The notes under the pieces are model-generated. The model made no database searches, had not been told where the DNA came from, and saw only the letters and a list, made by a program, of their open reading frames with translations. Source: JAEUJM01 sp044221555 (GTDB lineage: Bacteria > Actinomycetota > Acidimicrobiia > Acidimicrobiales > DATDAH01). From it: a stretch of DNA of 64,000 nucleotides. Location: the NCBI GenBank assembly GCA_044221555.1, contig JBGAOY010000002.1, forward strand, positions 352,721 through 416,720. The letters run 5' to 3'. This document shows, in pieces, positions 26,407-34,949 of this stretch (position 1 is its first letter; each line of letters starts with the position of its first letter). The position numbers were made by a program, and so were the translations under genes.

Positions 26407-27546
26407 TCAGTCGGTGAGCGCGGCCAGGACGTGGTCGATGCTGCGGGTGAGCCGGGCGACGTCGTCGGGGTCGATGGCCGGGAAGAGGGCGACGCGGAGT
26501 TGGTTGCGGCCGAGCTTGCGGTAGCTCTCGGTGTCGTGGATCCCGTTGGCCCGCAGGATGGCGGCGACCGCGGTGGCGTCGACCGAGTCGTCGAGGTCGA
26601 TGGTGGCCACCACGTGGCTGCGCTCGTCGGGGTCGGTCACATAGGGCGTGGTGAGGGCGCCGGCGTCGGCCCACGAGTAGATGACCTCGGCCGAGCGGTC
26701 GCAGCGTGACGCGGCGAACTCGAGCCCGCCGTTCTGGTTGATCCAGTTCACCTGCTCGGCGGCCAGGAACAGCGTGGCCAGCGCAGGGGTGTTGTAGGTC
26801 TGGTCCTTCCGGCTGTTGTCGAGGGCGGTCTTGAGGTCGAGCGAGGCGGGGATCCAACGGCCCGAGGCCGCGATGGACTCGATGCGCTCGACGGCGGCCG
26901 GGGAGACCGCCGCCAGCCAGAGCCCGCCGTCCGACCCGAGGCACTTCTGCGGCGCGAAGTAGTAGACGTCGGTCTGGGCGGGGTCGAAGCGCAGCCCGCC
27001 GGCGGCGCTGGTGGCGTCCACCAGCACGAGGCCGTCGGCGGCCGTGGTGCCCTCTGGCCGCTGGACAGGGGCCATGACGCCGGTCGAGGTCTCGTTGTGG
27101 GTGAGGGCGTAGACGTCGACGTCGGGGTTGGCCACGGGCGCGGGGTGGGTACCGGTGGGCGACGAGATGACCTCCGGGTCGCCCAGGTGGGGGGCCGCCG
27201 TCGCGGCGGTGGCGAACTTGGAGGAGAACTCACCGAACGACAGGTGCTGGCTGCGGCGGTCGATGACGCCGAAGGTGAGGGCGTCCCAGAGCACGGTGGT
27301 GCCGCCGTTGCCCAGGATCACCTCGTAGCCGTCGGGCAGGCGCAGCAGTTCGGCCAGGCCGTTGCGCAGGGCGCCGACCACGAAGCGCACCCCGTCCTGG
27401 CGGTGGCTGGTGCCCAGATAGGTGGGCGCGGCGGCGGCGAGCGCGTCGACCGCCTCCTGGCGCACCTTCGAGGGGCCGCAGCAGAAGCGGCCGTCGACGG
27501 GCAGCAGGTCGGCGGGGATCGTGATTTCGGGCGGCGTCGTGCTCAT
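26407..27546 (-). CDS. serC: Phosphoserine aminotransferase
   Basis: Pyridoxal-phosphate enzyme that converts 3-phosphohydroxypyruvate to phosphoserine. The 379-residue product is of the actinobacterial SerC type, beginning IPADLLPVDGRFCCGPSKVRQEA. The cofactor lysine is in YYFAPQKCLGSDGGLW; the substrate-binding region includes LVDATSAAGGLRFDP and the C-terminal LRVALFPAID. It is divergent from a class I aminotransferase gene, with a small dyad in the 96-base gap. serA lies 5 kb downstream on the other strand, so the serine pathway is split into two units. Confidence 0.96.
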   Translation of the reverse strand: MSTTPPEITIPADLLPVDGRFCCGPSKVRQEAVDALAAAAPTYLGTSHRQDGVRFVVGALRNGLAELLRLPDGYEVILGNGGTTVLWDALTFGVIDRRSQHLSFGEFSSKFATAATAAPHLGDPEVISSPTGTHPAPVANPDVDVYALTHNETSTGVMAPVQRPEGTTAADGLVLVDATSAAGGLRFDPAQTDVYYFAPQKCLGSDGGLWLAAVSPAAVERIESIAASGRWIPASLDLKTALDNSRKDQTYNTPALATLFLAAEQVNWINQNGGLEFAASRCDRSAEVIYSWADAGALTTPYVTDPDERSHVVATIDLDDSVDATAVAAILRANGIHDTESYRKLGRNQLRVALFPAIDPDDVARLTRSIDHVLAALTD

Positions 27547-27580
27547 CGCGTGCCACTATCGCGGCAGGGCCGCACACGAG

Positions 27581-27593
27581 CGAATCCGATTCG
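27581..27593. promoter_or_regulatory. Palindrome in the serC / aminotransferase divergent promoter region
   Basis: CGAATC-C-GATTCG is a perfect dyad in the only gap between the divergent genes. Its position suits a shared operator, but the regulator is unknown. Confidence 0.35.
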
Positions 27594-27642
27594 ACCGGCC
27601 CGCCCGTCGCACCATCCACCTGATCCACCGAGGACCGAGCCC

Positions 27643-28854
27643 ATGTCACCCACGAGCGCGCGAGACGTCCGACTGAGCACCCGGGTCGGCGCCATCGCCG
27701 AGTCGGCCACGCTGGCCGTCGACGCCAAGGCCAAGGCCCTCAAGGCCGCCGGCGAGCCGGTGATCGGCTTCGGCGCCGGCGAGCCCGACTTCCCCACGCC
27801 CGCGAACATCGTGGAGGCCGCGGTCGAGGCCTGCCGCGACCCGAGGAACCACCGCTACTCGCCGGCCGCGGGCCTGCCCGAGCTCCGCGAGGCGGTCGCG
27901 GCCAAGACCGAGCGCGACTCGGGGTACACGGTCGCGCCGAGCCAGGTGGTGATCACCAACGGCGGCAAGCAGGCGCTGTACGAGACGTGCGAGGCGTTGC
28001 TCAACCCGGGTGACGAGGTGCTGTTGCCGGCGCCGTACTGGACCACCTACCCAGAGCCGATCGCCCTCTGCGGGGCGAGCTCGGTGGTGATCCCCACCGA
28101 CGTCCGCTCCGAGTTCAAGGTGTCGATCGACCAGCTCGACGCCGCCTTCACCGACCGCACGAAGGCGCTCATCTTCGTGTCCCCCTCGAACCCGAGCGGG
28201 GCGGTCTACTCGCCGGCCGAGGTCGAGGCCATCGGCCGGTGGGCGCTCGACAAGGGCATCTGGGTCATCACCGATGAGATCTACGAGCACCTCACCTACG
28301 GCGAGCACACGTTCTCGTCCATGCCGGCACTCGTGCCCGAGCTGGCCGACCGGTGCGTGGTGCTGAACGGGGTGGCCAAGAGCTACGCCATGACCGGGTG
28401 GCGGGTGGGGTGGCTGATCGGCCCGCCCGACATGGTGAAGCTGGCGGTGAACCTGCAGTCGCACCTGACCTCGAACGTGGCCAACGTCAGCCAGCGGGCG
28501 GCGTTCACCGCGGTGTCCGGAGACCTGTCGGCGGTGGCCGAGATGCGCGAGGCCTTCGCCCGCCGCGGCGCCACCATCCACGAGCTGCTCAACGCCATCG
28601 ACGGCGTGTCGTGCATGGAGCCCCAGGGCGCGTTCTACGCGTTCCCGTCGTTCGAGGGGGTGCTGGGCCGCGAGATCGCCGGCCAACGGCCCGAGACCAC
28701 GCTCGACCTGGCGGCCCTCATCCTCGACGAGGCCAAGGTGGCCATCGTTCCTGGCGAGGCATTCGGCGCCCCTGGGTACGCCCGACTGTCGTTCGCCCTC
28801 GGCGACGACGACCTGGGCGAGGGCGTCGGCCGCATCGCCGACCTGCTGGCGTGA
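27643..28854 (+). CDS. aspC: Class I pyridoxal-phosphate aminotransferase (aspartate aminotransferase type)
   Basis: The 403-residue enzyme is a fold-type I aminotransferase of subgroup Ib. Landmarks are GAGEPDFPTPANI near residue 45, KQALYETCEALLNPGDEVLLP, the Asn in SPSNPSGAVYSPAE, and the cofactor lysine in LNGVAKSYAMTGWRVGWL. The C-terminal Arg that binds the alpha-carboxylate is in YARLSFAL. Most likely it transaminates aspartate; a prephenate or other amino-acid specificity is possible. Only the ATG at this position precedes the conserved N-terminus; there is a weak CGAGGA upstream. Confidence 0.88.
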   Translation: MSPTSARDVRLSTRVGAIAESATLAVDAKAKALKAAGEPVIGFGAGEPDFPTPANIVEAAVEACRDPRNHRYSPAAGLPELREAVAAKTERDSGYTVAPSQVVITNGGKQALYETCEALLNPGDEVLLPAPYWTTYPEPIALCGASSVVIPTDVRSEFKVSIDQLDAAFTDRTKALIFVSPSNPSGAVYSPAEVEAIGRWALDKGIWVITDEIYEHLTYGEHTFSSMPALVPELADRCVVLNGVAKSYAMTGWRVGWLIGPPDMVKLAVNLQSHLTSNVANVSQRAAFTAVSGDLSAVAEMREAFARRGATIHELLNAIDGVSCMEPQGAFYAFPSFEGVLGREIAGQRPETTLDLAALILDEAKVAIVPGEAFGAPGYARLSFALGDDDLGEGVGRIADLLA

Positions 28855-28865
28855 CCCAGACCGCC

Positions 28866-28979
28866 CGTTCTGGGTACAGATCTCCCGGGTCACGGGTCGG
28901 TTTCTGGTCCCAGAACGATCAGCTGCTCGTTCTGGGTACAGATCTCCCGGCTCACGCGTCGGTTGCTGGTCCCAGAACG
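28866..28979. repeat. Family C 52-bp inverted-repeat element, two copies
   Basis: Each copy (28866-28917 and 28928-28979) begins CGTTCTGGG and ends CCCAGAACG, a perfect 9-bp inverted repeat, with TACAGATCTCCCGG and GTCGGTT...CTGGT inside. Copies are 62 bp apart and differ at few positions. A third copy lies at 44637-44688. It starts 12 bases after the aminotransferase stop and ends 20 bases before the S9 peptidase start. Confidence 0.85.
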
Positions 28980-28999
28980 ATCTGCTTGCAGGGGTGGGC

Positions 29000-30919
29000 G
29001 TGAGCGGCGAGCGCGTGGAGGCGCCGTACGGGGCGTGGGCGTCGCCGATCACCGCCGAGACCGTTATCTCGGCGGCGGTGGGTCTCAACGAGGTGCGTGT
29101 CGACGGCGATGCGGTGTGGTGGAGCGAGGGGCGCCCCGAGGAGGGCGGCCGGGTGCAGATCGTCCGCGAGGGCGGCGATGTGCTCCCCGAGGGATTCGCG
29201 GCCCGCACCCGGGTGCACGAGTACGGGGGTGGCGCCTGGGCCGTGCATGCCGGCGTCCTCTACTTCGCCAACTGGGCCGACCAGCGGCTGTACCGCCTCG
29301 ACCCCGGGTCGTCCGAGCCGGTGGCGATCACCGCCGAGCCCGAGGTGCCCCTGGGCGACCGCTACGCCGACATCGACGTGGCCCCCGACGGCCTCGGCCT
29401 GGTGTGCGTGCGGGAGCGCCATCCCGCCGGAGGCGGCGAGGCGGTCAACGAGATCATCGCCCTGTCGTGTGACGGCTCGGTCGAGCCGACGGTGCTGGTG
29501 GCGGGGCCCGACTTCGTCGCCTCGCCCCGCCTCGACCCCACCGGCACCCGGCTGGCCTGGTTGCAGTGGAACCACCCGGACATGCCGTGGGACGAGACGA
29601 GCCTCCTCGTGGCTGATGTCGGCCCCACCGGCCTCGTCGATCCGCGGCAGGTGGCGGGCGGCGCCGACATGCGCGAGTCGGTCGTCCAGCCCCAGTGGTC
29701 GCCCGACGGGGTGCTCCACCACGTCTCCGACCGCACGGGGTGGTGGAACGTCTACCGCCAGGGCCGGGACGAGCCCGTCGTGGCGGCAGAGGGAGAGATC
29801 GGCACGCCGCCGTGGGTGTTCGGGATGGCGCGCTACGCCTTCCTCGACGACGGCACCATCGTCGCCGCCTGCCGACGCGACGGACGCGACTCGCTGCTCG
29901 GCTACGACGTCCCGTTCACCAGCATCGACAGCGTCGTGTCGGACGGCCGTCGCATCCTGTTCGTGGGTGCCTCACCCACGCAGGAGTCGGCCATCGTGCG
30001 CGTCGATCCCGGCACGGGCGAGCACGAGCTGCTGCGTCCGCCGCGCGACCTGGGGCTGGACCCGGCCTGGATCTCCGTGCCCGAGGCGATCGAGTTCCCC
30101 ACCGCGCCCGGGCCCCACGGCGAGGCCCGCACCGCCCACGCGCTGTACTACCCGCCCACGAACCCGGAGGCGTCGGCGTCGGCGGGGGAGAAGCCGCCGC
30201 TGCTGGTCCTCAGCCATGGCGGGCCCACCGCGGCCACGCGGCCGATGCTCAGCCTGGGCACCCAGTTCTGGACGAGTCGCGGCTTCGCCGTGGTCGACGT
30301 CGACTACGGCGGCAGCACGGGCTACGGCCGCGCGTACCGGGACCGCCTGCGGGGCGCGTGGGGGATCGTCGACGTGCAGGACTGCGTGGCTGCGGCGCGG
30401 TTCCTGGCCGATCGGGGCGACGCCGACCCGGACCGCCTTTGCATCCGGGGTGGCAGTGCCGGTGGCTACACGACGCTGCAGGCGTTGACCACCACCGATG
30501 TGTTCGCCGCCGGCGCCAGCCACTACGGCGTGGCCGACCTGGGGGCGCTGGCCCGCGAGACCCACAAGTTCGAGTCCCGCTACCTCGACGGCCTCGTCGG
30601 ACCGTGGCCCGAGGCCGAAGCGGTCTACCGCGAGCGCTCACCCATCGAGCACACCGACGGGCTGTCCAGCCCCATGATCATCCTGCAGGGCAGCGAGGAC
30701 GAGGTCGTCCCCCCCGACCAGGCCGAGATGATGGTGGCGGCGCTCGAGGCCAAGGGGCTGCCCTACGCCTACGTGCTGTTCGAAGGCGAGCAGCACGGGT
30801 TCCGCAGGGCCGAGAACATCGTCGCCGCCCTCGAGTCCGAGCTCTCCTTCTACGCCCAGGTGTTCGGCTTCGAGCCCGCCGGCGACATCACTCGCGTCAC
30901 CGTCGCCAACCTGCCCTGA
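29000..30919 (+). CDS. S9 family peptidase (prolyl oligopeptidase-like, acylaminoacyl type)
   Basis: A 639-residue protein with an N-terminal beta-propeller (about residues 1-360) that gates a C-terminal alpha/beta-hydrolase peptidase domain. The catalytic Ser is in IRGGSAGGYTTLQ, the Asp in QGSEDEVVPP and the His in EGEQHGFRRAENI. The oxyanion region is LSHGGPTAATRP. There is no signal peptide, so it probably cleaves peptides in the cytoplasm. I chose the GTG that has AGGGG five bases upstream; an earlier GTG at 28994 overlaps that element. It lies directly after a pair of repeats that may insulate it from the aminotransferase gene. Confidence 0.9.
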   Translation: MSGERVEAPYGAWASPITAETVISAAVGLNEVRVDGDAVWWSEGRPEEGGRVQIVREGGDVLPEGFAARTRVHEYGGGAWAVHAGVLYFANWADQRLYRLDPGSSEPVAITAEPEVPLGDRYADIDVAPDGLGLVCVRERHPAGGGEAVNEIIALSCDGSVEPTVLVAGPDFVASPRLDPTGTRLAWLQWNHPDMPWDETSLLVADVGPTGLVDPRQVAGGADMRESVVQPQWSPDGVLHHVSDRTGWWNVYRQGRDEPVVAAEGEIGTPPWVFGMARYAFLDDGTIVAACRRDGRDSLLGYDVPFTSIDSVVSDGRRILFVGASPTQESAIVRVDPGTGEHELLRPPRDLGLDPAWISVPEAIEFPTAPGPHGEARTAHALYYPPTNPEASASAGEKPPLLVLSHGGPTAATRPMLSLGTQFWTSRGFAVVDVDYGGSTGYGRAYRDRLRGAWGIVDVQDCVAAARFLADRGDADPDRLCIRGGSAGGYTTLQALTTTDVFAAGASHYGVADLGALARETHKFESRYLDGLVGPWPEAEAVYRERSPIEHTDGLSSPMIILQGSEDEVVPPDQAEMMVAALEAKGLPYAYVLFEGEQHGFRRAENIVAALESELSFYAQVFGFEPAGDITRVTVANLP

Positions 30920-31122
30920 GCCCGTCGAACTCGGGCTTCCTGCCCGATCGGTAGGTGGTCATCCTGCGTTGGGACGTCGGCGGCCACTCGAGCCGGGTTC
31001 CGCTGGGCGAACGGCCGCGAGGGAGGGGTGCGCCGCCGGTCGGCGGTGACCGTCACCCGTCTCGCCACTGAGAGTGGCCATCGTGGGCCCTATCTCGCCG
31101 ACGGGCGAGAGGTGGAGAAATG

Positions 31123-31140
31123 CCAGTCACCGGTGACTGG
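31123..31140. repeat. Perfect 18-bp palindrome between convergent genes
   Basis: CCAGTCACCGGTGACTGG is fully self-complementary. It lies in the 273-base gap between the S9 peptidase and the minus-strand renalase-like gene; apart from GAGTGGCC-type short repeats I see nothing else there. A diverged relative is inside the hairpin at 14933-14974. Confidence 0.6.
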
Positions 31141-31192
31141 TTAGCCCCGTCACACCACGAGTGACCGCGTCGAGAAGGCGGAGTTCGAGCGC

Positions 31193-32197
31193 TCAGGCCG
31201 GTTCGACGCCGAGGCGCTTGAGGACGTTGGCCGCGGCGGCGTCGCCCGAGAGCCAGGCGCCCTCCACCCGCGGCCCGCCGAAGGCGTCGCCGGCCAGCAC
31301 CAGCGGCCCCGGCTCGTCGGTGATGGTGCAGCACCGGTTGGTCCACACGGACTGGGGGGTGGCGTACTGCCAGCGGGTGAGATTCGTCTCGACGACCTTG
31401 CGGCCGGCCACGAACTCCTCGGCTGCGGACAACAGGGTGGCGATGGCCTTGGCGTCGGACTCGGTCCACAGCGTGTTGGACATCGCCGCGCTGGCGTGCA
31501 GCGTGAGGGCAGGGACGTCGGACAGGCCCTTGACCTGGTTGTCGGCCACGAAGCTGAAGGCGCCCACGTCCCGCTGCACCGCCCCCGGCCGCGGCAGGCT
31601 CGGCGCGCGGTCCAGCACGGTGACCAGCGCCAGCGTGGGCTCGTAGTCGATGAGCGGCAGCCCCTCGGCCTCGTCGTGGCCCAGCGTGACGCCGCCCGCA
31701 GCCAGGAGCTCGAGGCTCTGGGGCACCGGAGCGGTCAACACCACCGCGGTGGCGTCGATGGTCTCCGCCTCGGCGCCATCGGGGGCTTCCAGCTCGACCC
31801 GCCAGCGGTCGCCCGCGGGTGCTGCCCCCATCGAGCGGACCCCGCTGTCGAGCCGGACGGTGAGATCGTGGGCCAGGATGCGCGCCAACTCGCCCATGCC
31901 GCCGCGGGCCACGAACCGGGGAAAGCCGTCGTTGGCGCCGAAGCCCCGGCACCACTCGTAGACCAGGTCCTGGGCCAGCAACGTGTCGACCCAGTCGCCG
32001 AAGATCCGGTTCCGGGCGGTGAAGAACTGCGCCCCATGATCGACCCGGGCCTTGCCCACCTGCCGCGTGCCCAGCCTGCCGCCGACCCAGCGGTCACGTT
32101 CGAGCACCACGACATCGAGCCCGGCCTCGCCGAGCCGGTGGGCCGCGGACAGCCCGCTCATGCCCGCCCCCACGATGACGGCATCGACGCTGGTCAT
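31193..32197 (-). CDS. Renalase-like FAD-dependent amine oxidoreductase
   Basis: The 334-residue flavoprotein opens with the FAD-binding motif AVIVGAGMSGLSAAHRL and continues with VLERDRWVGGRLGTRQ and DHGAQFFTAR, a combination typical of the renalase/NAD(P)-binding FAD family. The C-terminal FAD segment is GPLVLAGDAFGGPRVEGAWLSGDAAA. Bacterial renalases oxidise aberrant isomers of NAD(P)H; whether this one does is inference. A fragment of repeat family A lies just upstream of its start. It is divergent from serA. Confidence 0.82.
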   Translation of the reverse strand: MTSVDAVIVGAGMSGLSAAHRLGEAGLDVVVLERDRWVGGRLGTRQVGKARVDHGAQFFTARNRIFGDWVDTLLAQDLVYEWCRGFGANDGFPRFVARGGMGELARILAHDLTVRLDSGVRSMGAAPAGDRWRVELEAPDGAEAETIDATAVVLTAPVPQSLELLAAGGVTLGHDEAEGLPLIDYEPTLALVTVLDRAPSLPRPGAVQRDVGAFSFVADNQVKGLSDVPALTLHASAAMSNTLWTESDAKAIATLLSAAEEFVAGRKVVETNLTRWQYATPQSVWTNRCCTITDEPGPLVLAGDAFGGPRVEGAWLSGDAAAANVLKRLGVEPA

Positions 32198-32224
32198 GCC
32201 CCGTCCGTCCCCGCCGCCCGGGTT

Positions 32225-32251
32225 GCGGCTGCTCCGCTCCGCACCGCAACG
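32225..32251 (-). repeat. Fragment of a family A repeat
   Basis: GCGGCTGCTCCGCTCCGC and CGCAACG match the GC-rich end of the inverted copies at 14259-14509. The CGACGAAGGAGG end is absent. It sits 28 bases upstream of the renalase-like start. Confidence 0.45.
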
Positions 32252-32337
32252 TCGATCGCCATTGGGGGGAACGCTAGTGCCACGCCACCGCTGATACGGG
32301 TTGGCGGCCCCGGGGAGGCAACGGTCAGGATGAGGCC

Positions 32338-33909
32338 ATGGCCCGTGTCCTTGTCACCGAGAAGATCGCGGAGGCCGGCCTCGACCGTCTCCGCGCCCAG
32401 GGTCACGAGGTCGACGTCTCCCTGGCGCCCTCCCCCGACGAGCTGCTCCAGCTGGTCAAGGGGGCGAACGCCCTGATCATCCGGTCGGCCACCACGGTCA
32501 CCGCCGAGGTGCTCGAGGCTGGCGAGGACCTGCTGGTGGTGGGCCGCGCCGGGGTCGGCCTCGACAACGTCGATCTCGAGACCGCCACCAAGCGGGGCGT
32601 CATGGTCGTCAACGCGCCGCAGTCCAACGTGCTCAGCGCGGCCGAGCACACGGTGGCGCTCCTGCTGGCGCTGGCCCGCAACATCCCCCAGGCGCACGCC
32701 GCGCTGGTCGCAGGTCGGTGGGAGCGCAGCAAGTGGGAGGGCATCGAGCTCAGCGACAAGGTGCTCGGCGTGATCGGCCTCGGTCGCATCGGCAAGCTCG
32801 TGGCCCAGCGGGCGTCGGCGTTCGGCATGCGCCTGGTGGCCTACGACCCCTTCCTGTCGCCCGACCGGGCCCGGCAGCTCAACGTGGAGCTCATGGAGCT
32901 GGACGAGCTGATCGCCGTCGCCGACTTCGTCACCCTGCACGTGGCCAAGACCCCCGAGACGATCGGGCTGGTGGGCAAGGAGTTGCTGGCCAAGGCCAAG
33001 TCGGGGATGCGGGTGATCAACGTGGCCCGGGGCGGCATCGTCGACGAGGAGGCACTCGCGGAGGCCATCCGGAGCGGCCACATCGGTGGCGCGGCCATCG
33101 ATGTGTGGACGACGGAGCCCACCACCGAGTCGCCCCTGTTCGGGCTCGACTCCGTGGTCGTCACGCCTCACCTCGGCGCCAGCACGCGCGAGGCGCAGGA
33201 CAAGGCCGGCGACACGATCGCCGAGCAGGTGGCCCTGGCCCTGGCGGGCGAATTCGTGCCCTTCGCGGTGAACGTCAGCGCCGGCGAGGCGTCCGAGACG
33301 GTGCGCCCGTTCCTGGGGCTGGCCGAACGGCTGGGCGAGCTGTTCGCGGGGCTCAACGAGGGCGTCACCTCGGTCCTCGAGGTGGAGTACCAGGGCAAGC
33401 TGGCCGAGAGCGACACCCGGATCCTCACGCTCTCGGTGCTGAAGGGCCTGTTCGCAGGCGCCACCGAGGAGCCCGTGTCCTACGTGAACGCGCCCCAGAT
33501 CGCGGCCGAGCGCGGCGTCGACGTGCGTGAGACGTCCACCTCGGCGGCGCAGGACTTCGTCAACCTGATCACGCTGCGGGGCGGCGGGCACGCCATCGCC
33601 GGCACGCTGGGCGGCGTGGACGGTCAGCCCCGCATCGTCGGCGTGGACGACCACACCGTCGAGATCCCGCCGGCGGACCACATGTTGATCGTCCGCAACG
33701 ACGACCGCCCCGGCATGATCGGCCTGGTGGGCCAGACGCTCGGCGAGGCCGGCGTGAACATCGCCGACATGCACCTGGGCCGATCGGCCGAGGGCTCGGC
33801 GGCGATGATGGTGCTGGCCACCTCCGAAGCGGTGGCGCAACCGGTGGTCGAGCAGTTGCGCGCCGCCCCCGGCATCGACAGCGTGCACGCGGTGAACCGC
33901 CCGGGCTGA
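32338..33909 (+). CDS. serA: D-3-phosphoglycerate dehydrogenase (long form)
   Basis: First enzyme of serine synthesis, oxidising 3-phosphoglycerate with NAD. The 523-residue protein has the long form's four domains: substrate-binding N-terminus, NAD-binding Rossmann (GVIGLGRIGKLVAQRA), an intervening allosteric ASB domain (about 320-450) and a C-terminal ACT domain (MLIVRNDDRPGMIGLVGQTL) for serine feedback. Active-site residues are visible: Arg in NVARGGIVDEEAL, Glu in EPTTESPLF and His in TPHLGAST. A CAGGAT box six bases before the ATG suggests a nearly leaderless transcript. Confidence 0.97.
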   Translation: MARVLVTEKIAEAGLDRLRAQGHEVDVSLAPSPDELLQLVKGANALIIRSATTVTAEVLEAGEDLLVVGRAGVGLDNVDLETATKRGVMVVNAPQSNVLSAAEHTVALLLALARNIPQAHAALVAGRWERSKWEGIELSDKVLGVIGLGRIGKLVAQRASAFGMRLVAYDPFLSPDRARQLNVELMELDELIAVADFVTLHVAKTPETIGLVGKELLAKAKSGMRVINVARGGIVDEEALAEAIRSGHIGGAAIDVWTTEPTTESPLFGLDSVVVTPHLGASTREAQDKAGDTIAEQVALALAGEFVPFAVNVSAGEASETVRPFLGLAERLGELFAGLNEGVTSVLEVEYQGKLAESDTRILTLSVLKGLFAGATEEPVSYVNAPQIAAERGVDVRETSTSAAQDFVNLITLRGGGHAIAGTLGGVDGQPRIVGVDDHTVEIPPADHMLIVRNDDRPGMIGLVGQTLGEAGVNIADMHLGRSAEGSAAMMVLATSEAVAQPVVEQLRAAPGIDSVHAVNRPG

Positions 33910-34081
33910 GCGTCGAGGCCCGCGTCGGCCGGGGTCCGCCCGGCGCCATGACGGGCCGGCACCGGCGCGATCGTCGTCTCGGCCCGGTGCTCGGTCGGCG
34001 CCACGTCGGCCGCGGGTGCTCAGTGGGCGGCGATGCCGGCCGCTGGCGTCAGATGGCTGCCGCGCCGGTCACTGGCGCCAG

Positions 34082-34137
34082 GTGGCTGGTGCGCAGTGGC
34101 TGGTGCGCAGTGGCTGGTGCGCAGTGGCTGGTGCTCA
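34082..34137. repeat. Four tandem copies of a 14-bp repeat
   Basis: GTGGCTGGTGCGCA occurs three times exactly and a fourth time as GTGGCTGGTGCTCA; diverged relatives precede it. The last unit contains the stop codon of the minus-strand Ala/Lys-rich gene. The rest of the 225-base gap after serA shows nothing else. Confidence 0.9.
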
Positions 34138-34719
34138 GTCGGCCGGTGCCGTGTCCGTCGGCTCGGCGGCCCTCGGCTCGGCGGGGGCCTTCGCTGCGGC
34201 CGACTTCTTGGCGGGGGCCTTCTTCGCAGCCGACTTCTTGGCCGGGGCTGTCTTGGCCGGGGTTTTCTTGGCCGGGGCGTTCTTCGCCGCGGCGTTCTTC
34301 GCCGGGGCCTTCGTGGCGGCCGACTTCTTGGCGGCAGCCTTCTTCGCCGTTGTCTTCTCGGCGGGCGCCTCGGCGGTCGTCGCCTCGGCCGTGGCGCTCT
34401 CGGCCTGCGCGAGCGCCTCGGCCGTGGCGGCCTGGGCCTGCTCGAGGGCGTCGGCCCGGGCCGCCGCGGCCTCGTCGATCGCAGCCTGCCTGGCGGCCGC
34501 CTTCGCGTCGGCAGAGGTGCCGGCCCCGGTGTCGACGGTCGAGACATCGTCGCCCGATGCCGGCGCGGTCGCCGTGTCGGTGAGCGGTTCCCACGAGTTG
34601 TAGGCGTTGCGGTCGACGACGGGGGCGGGGTGGCTGCGGTTCTGCAGCACCTTCACCACGACGGCGACGATGCCGCCCACGATCACCAGTTTGAGCAGGA
34701 CACGGAAGAGGCGGGCCAC
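34135..34719 (-). CDS. Membrane-anchored protein with a Lys/Ala/Pro-rich histone-H1-like tail
   Basis: The 194-residue product has one hydrophobic helix near the N-terminus (about residues 7-25), a short linker, an Ala-rich helical stretch (about 70-115) and a C-terminal tail of repeated KKAPAK/KKSAAKK units. Such tails resemble histone H1 and the Lys-rich tails of actinobacterial nucleoid proteins and could bind DNA, RNA or acidic polymers at the membrane. No catalytic domain is seen. The GTG start lies about 60 bases from the divergent leuA leader promoter. Confidence 0.55.
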   Translation of the reverse strand: MARLFRVLLKLVIVGGIVAVVVKVLQNRSHPAPVVDRNAYNSWEPLTDTATAPASGDDVSTVDTGAGTSADAKAAARQAAIDEAAAARADALEQAQAATAEALAQAESATAEATTAEAPAEKTTAKKAAAKKSAATKAPAKNAAAKNAPAKKTPAKTAPAKKSAAKKAPAKKSAAAKAPAEPRAAEPTDTAPAD

Positions 34720-34749
34720 GGCGCAACGCTACCCAACCGGCGCCTGCCC

Positions 34750-34778
34750 TTGACGAAACGCCGGTATGGTGCGACTCT
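34750..34778 (+). promoter_or_regulatory. Putative promoter of the leuA leader
   Basis: TTGACG (34750-34755), 17 bases, then GACTCT (34773-34778). The leader ATG codons follow at 34780 and 34789. The leuB leader has the same TTGACG-N17-GACxCT arrangement. Confidence 0.55.
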
Positions 34779-34779
34779 C

Positions 34780-34830
34780 ATGCGAGTTATGCAGATCCGC
34801 CCCCTCACCTCCGGCCTGCTTCTTACGTAG
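34780..34830 (+). CDS. leuA leader peptide, MRVMQIRPLTSGLLLT
   Basis: A 16-codon ORF with three consecutive Leu codons near its end, stopping at TAG immediately before a hairpin. A second in-frame ATG at 34789 would give a 13-residue peptide and lies closer to the expected transcription start. The Leu run is the sensor of a leucine attenuator. The arrangement mirrors the ilvB and leuB leaders. Confidence 0.85.
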   Translation: MRVMQIRPLTSGLLLT

Positions 34831-34899
34831 GGCGAGCGCCCCCATACCGGTGCTCGCCGAACCTCCTGTGCCTCCGGGCCAGGGGGTTTCTTGTTTTTT
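34831..34899 (+). terminator. leuA transcription attenuator
   Basis: GGCGAGC (34831-34837) pairs perfectly with GCTCGCC (34852-34858) right after the leader stop. AACCTCCTG (34860-34868) then pairs with CAGGGGGTT (34880-34888) with one G-U pair; an inner GCC/GGC pair extends the stem. It is followed by TTCTTGTTTTTT, a strong T-rich tail. No gene ends here other than the leader, so this is a conditional terminator. Confidence 0.85.
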
Positions 34900-34949
34900 C
34901 ACCCTCTTTTTCCCGAACCACGAACCACACCAAGAAAGGCAACAACGCC

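Noticed and set aside
32338..33909. Leader peptide or attenuator before serA
   Set aside because: Only about 60 clean bases precede serA, with no short ORF rich in serine codons and no terminator stem.
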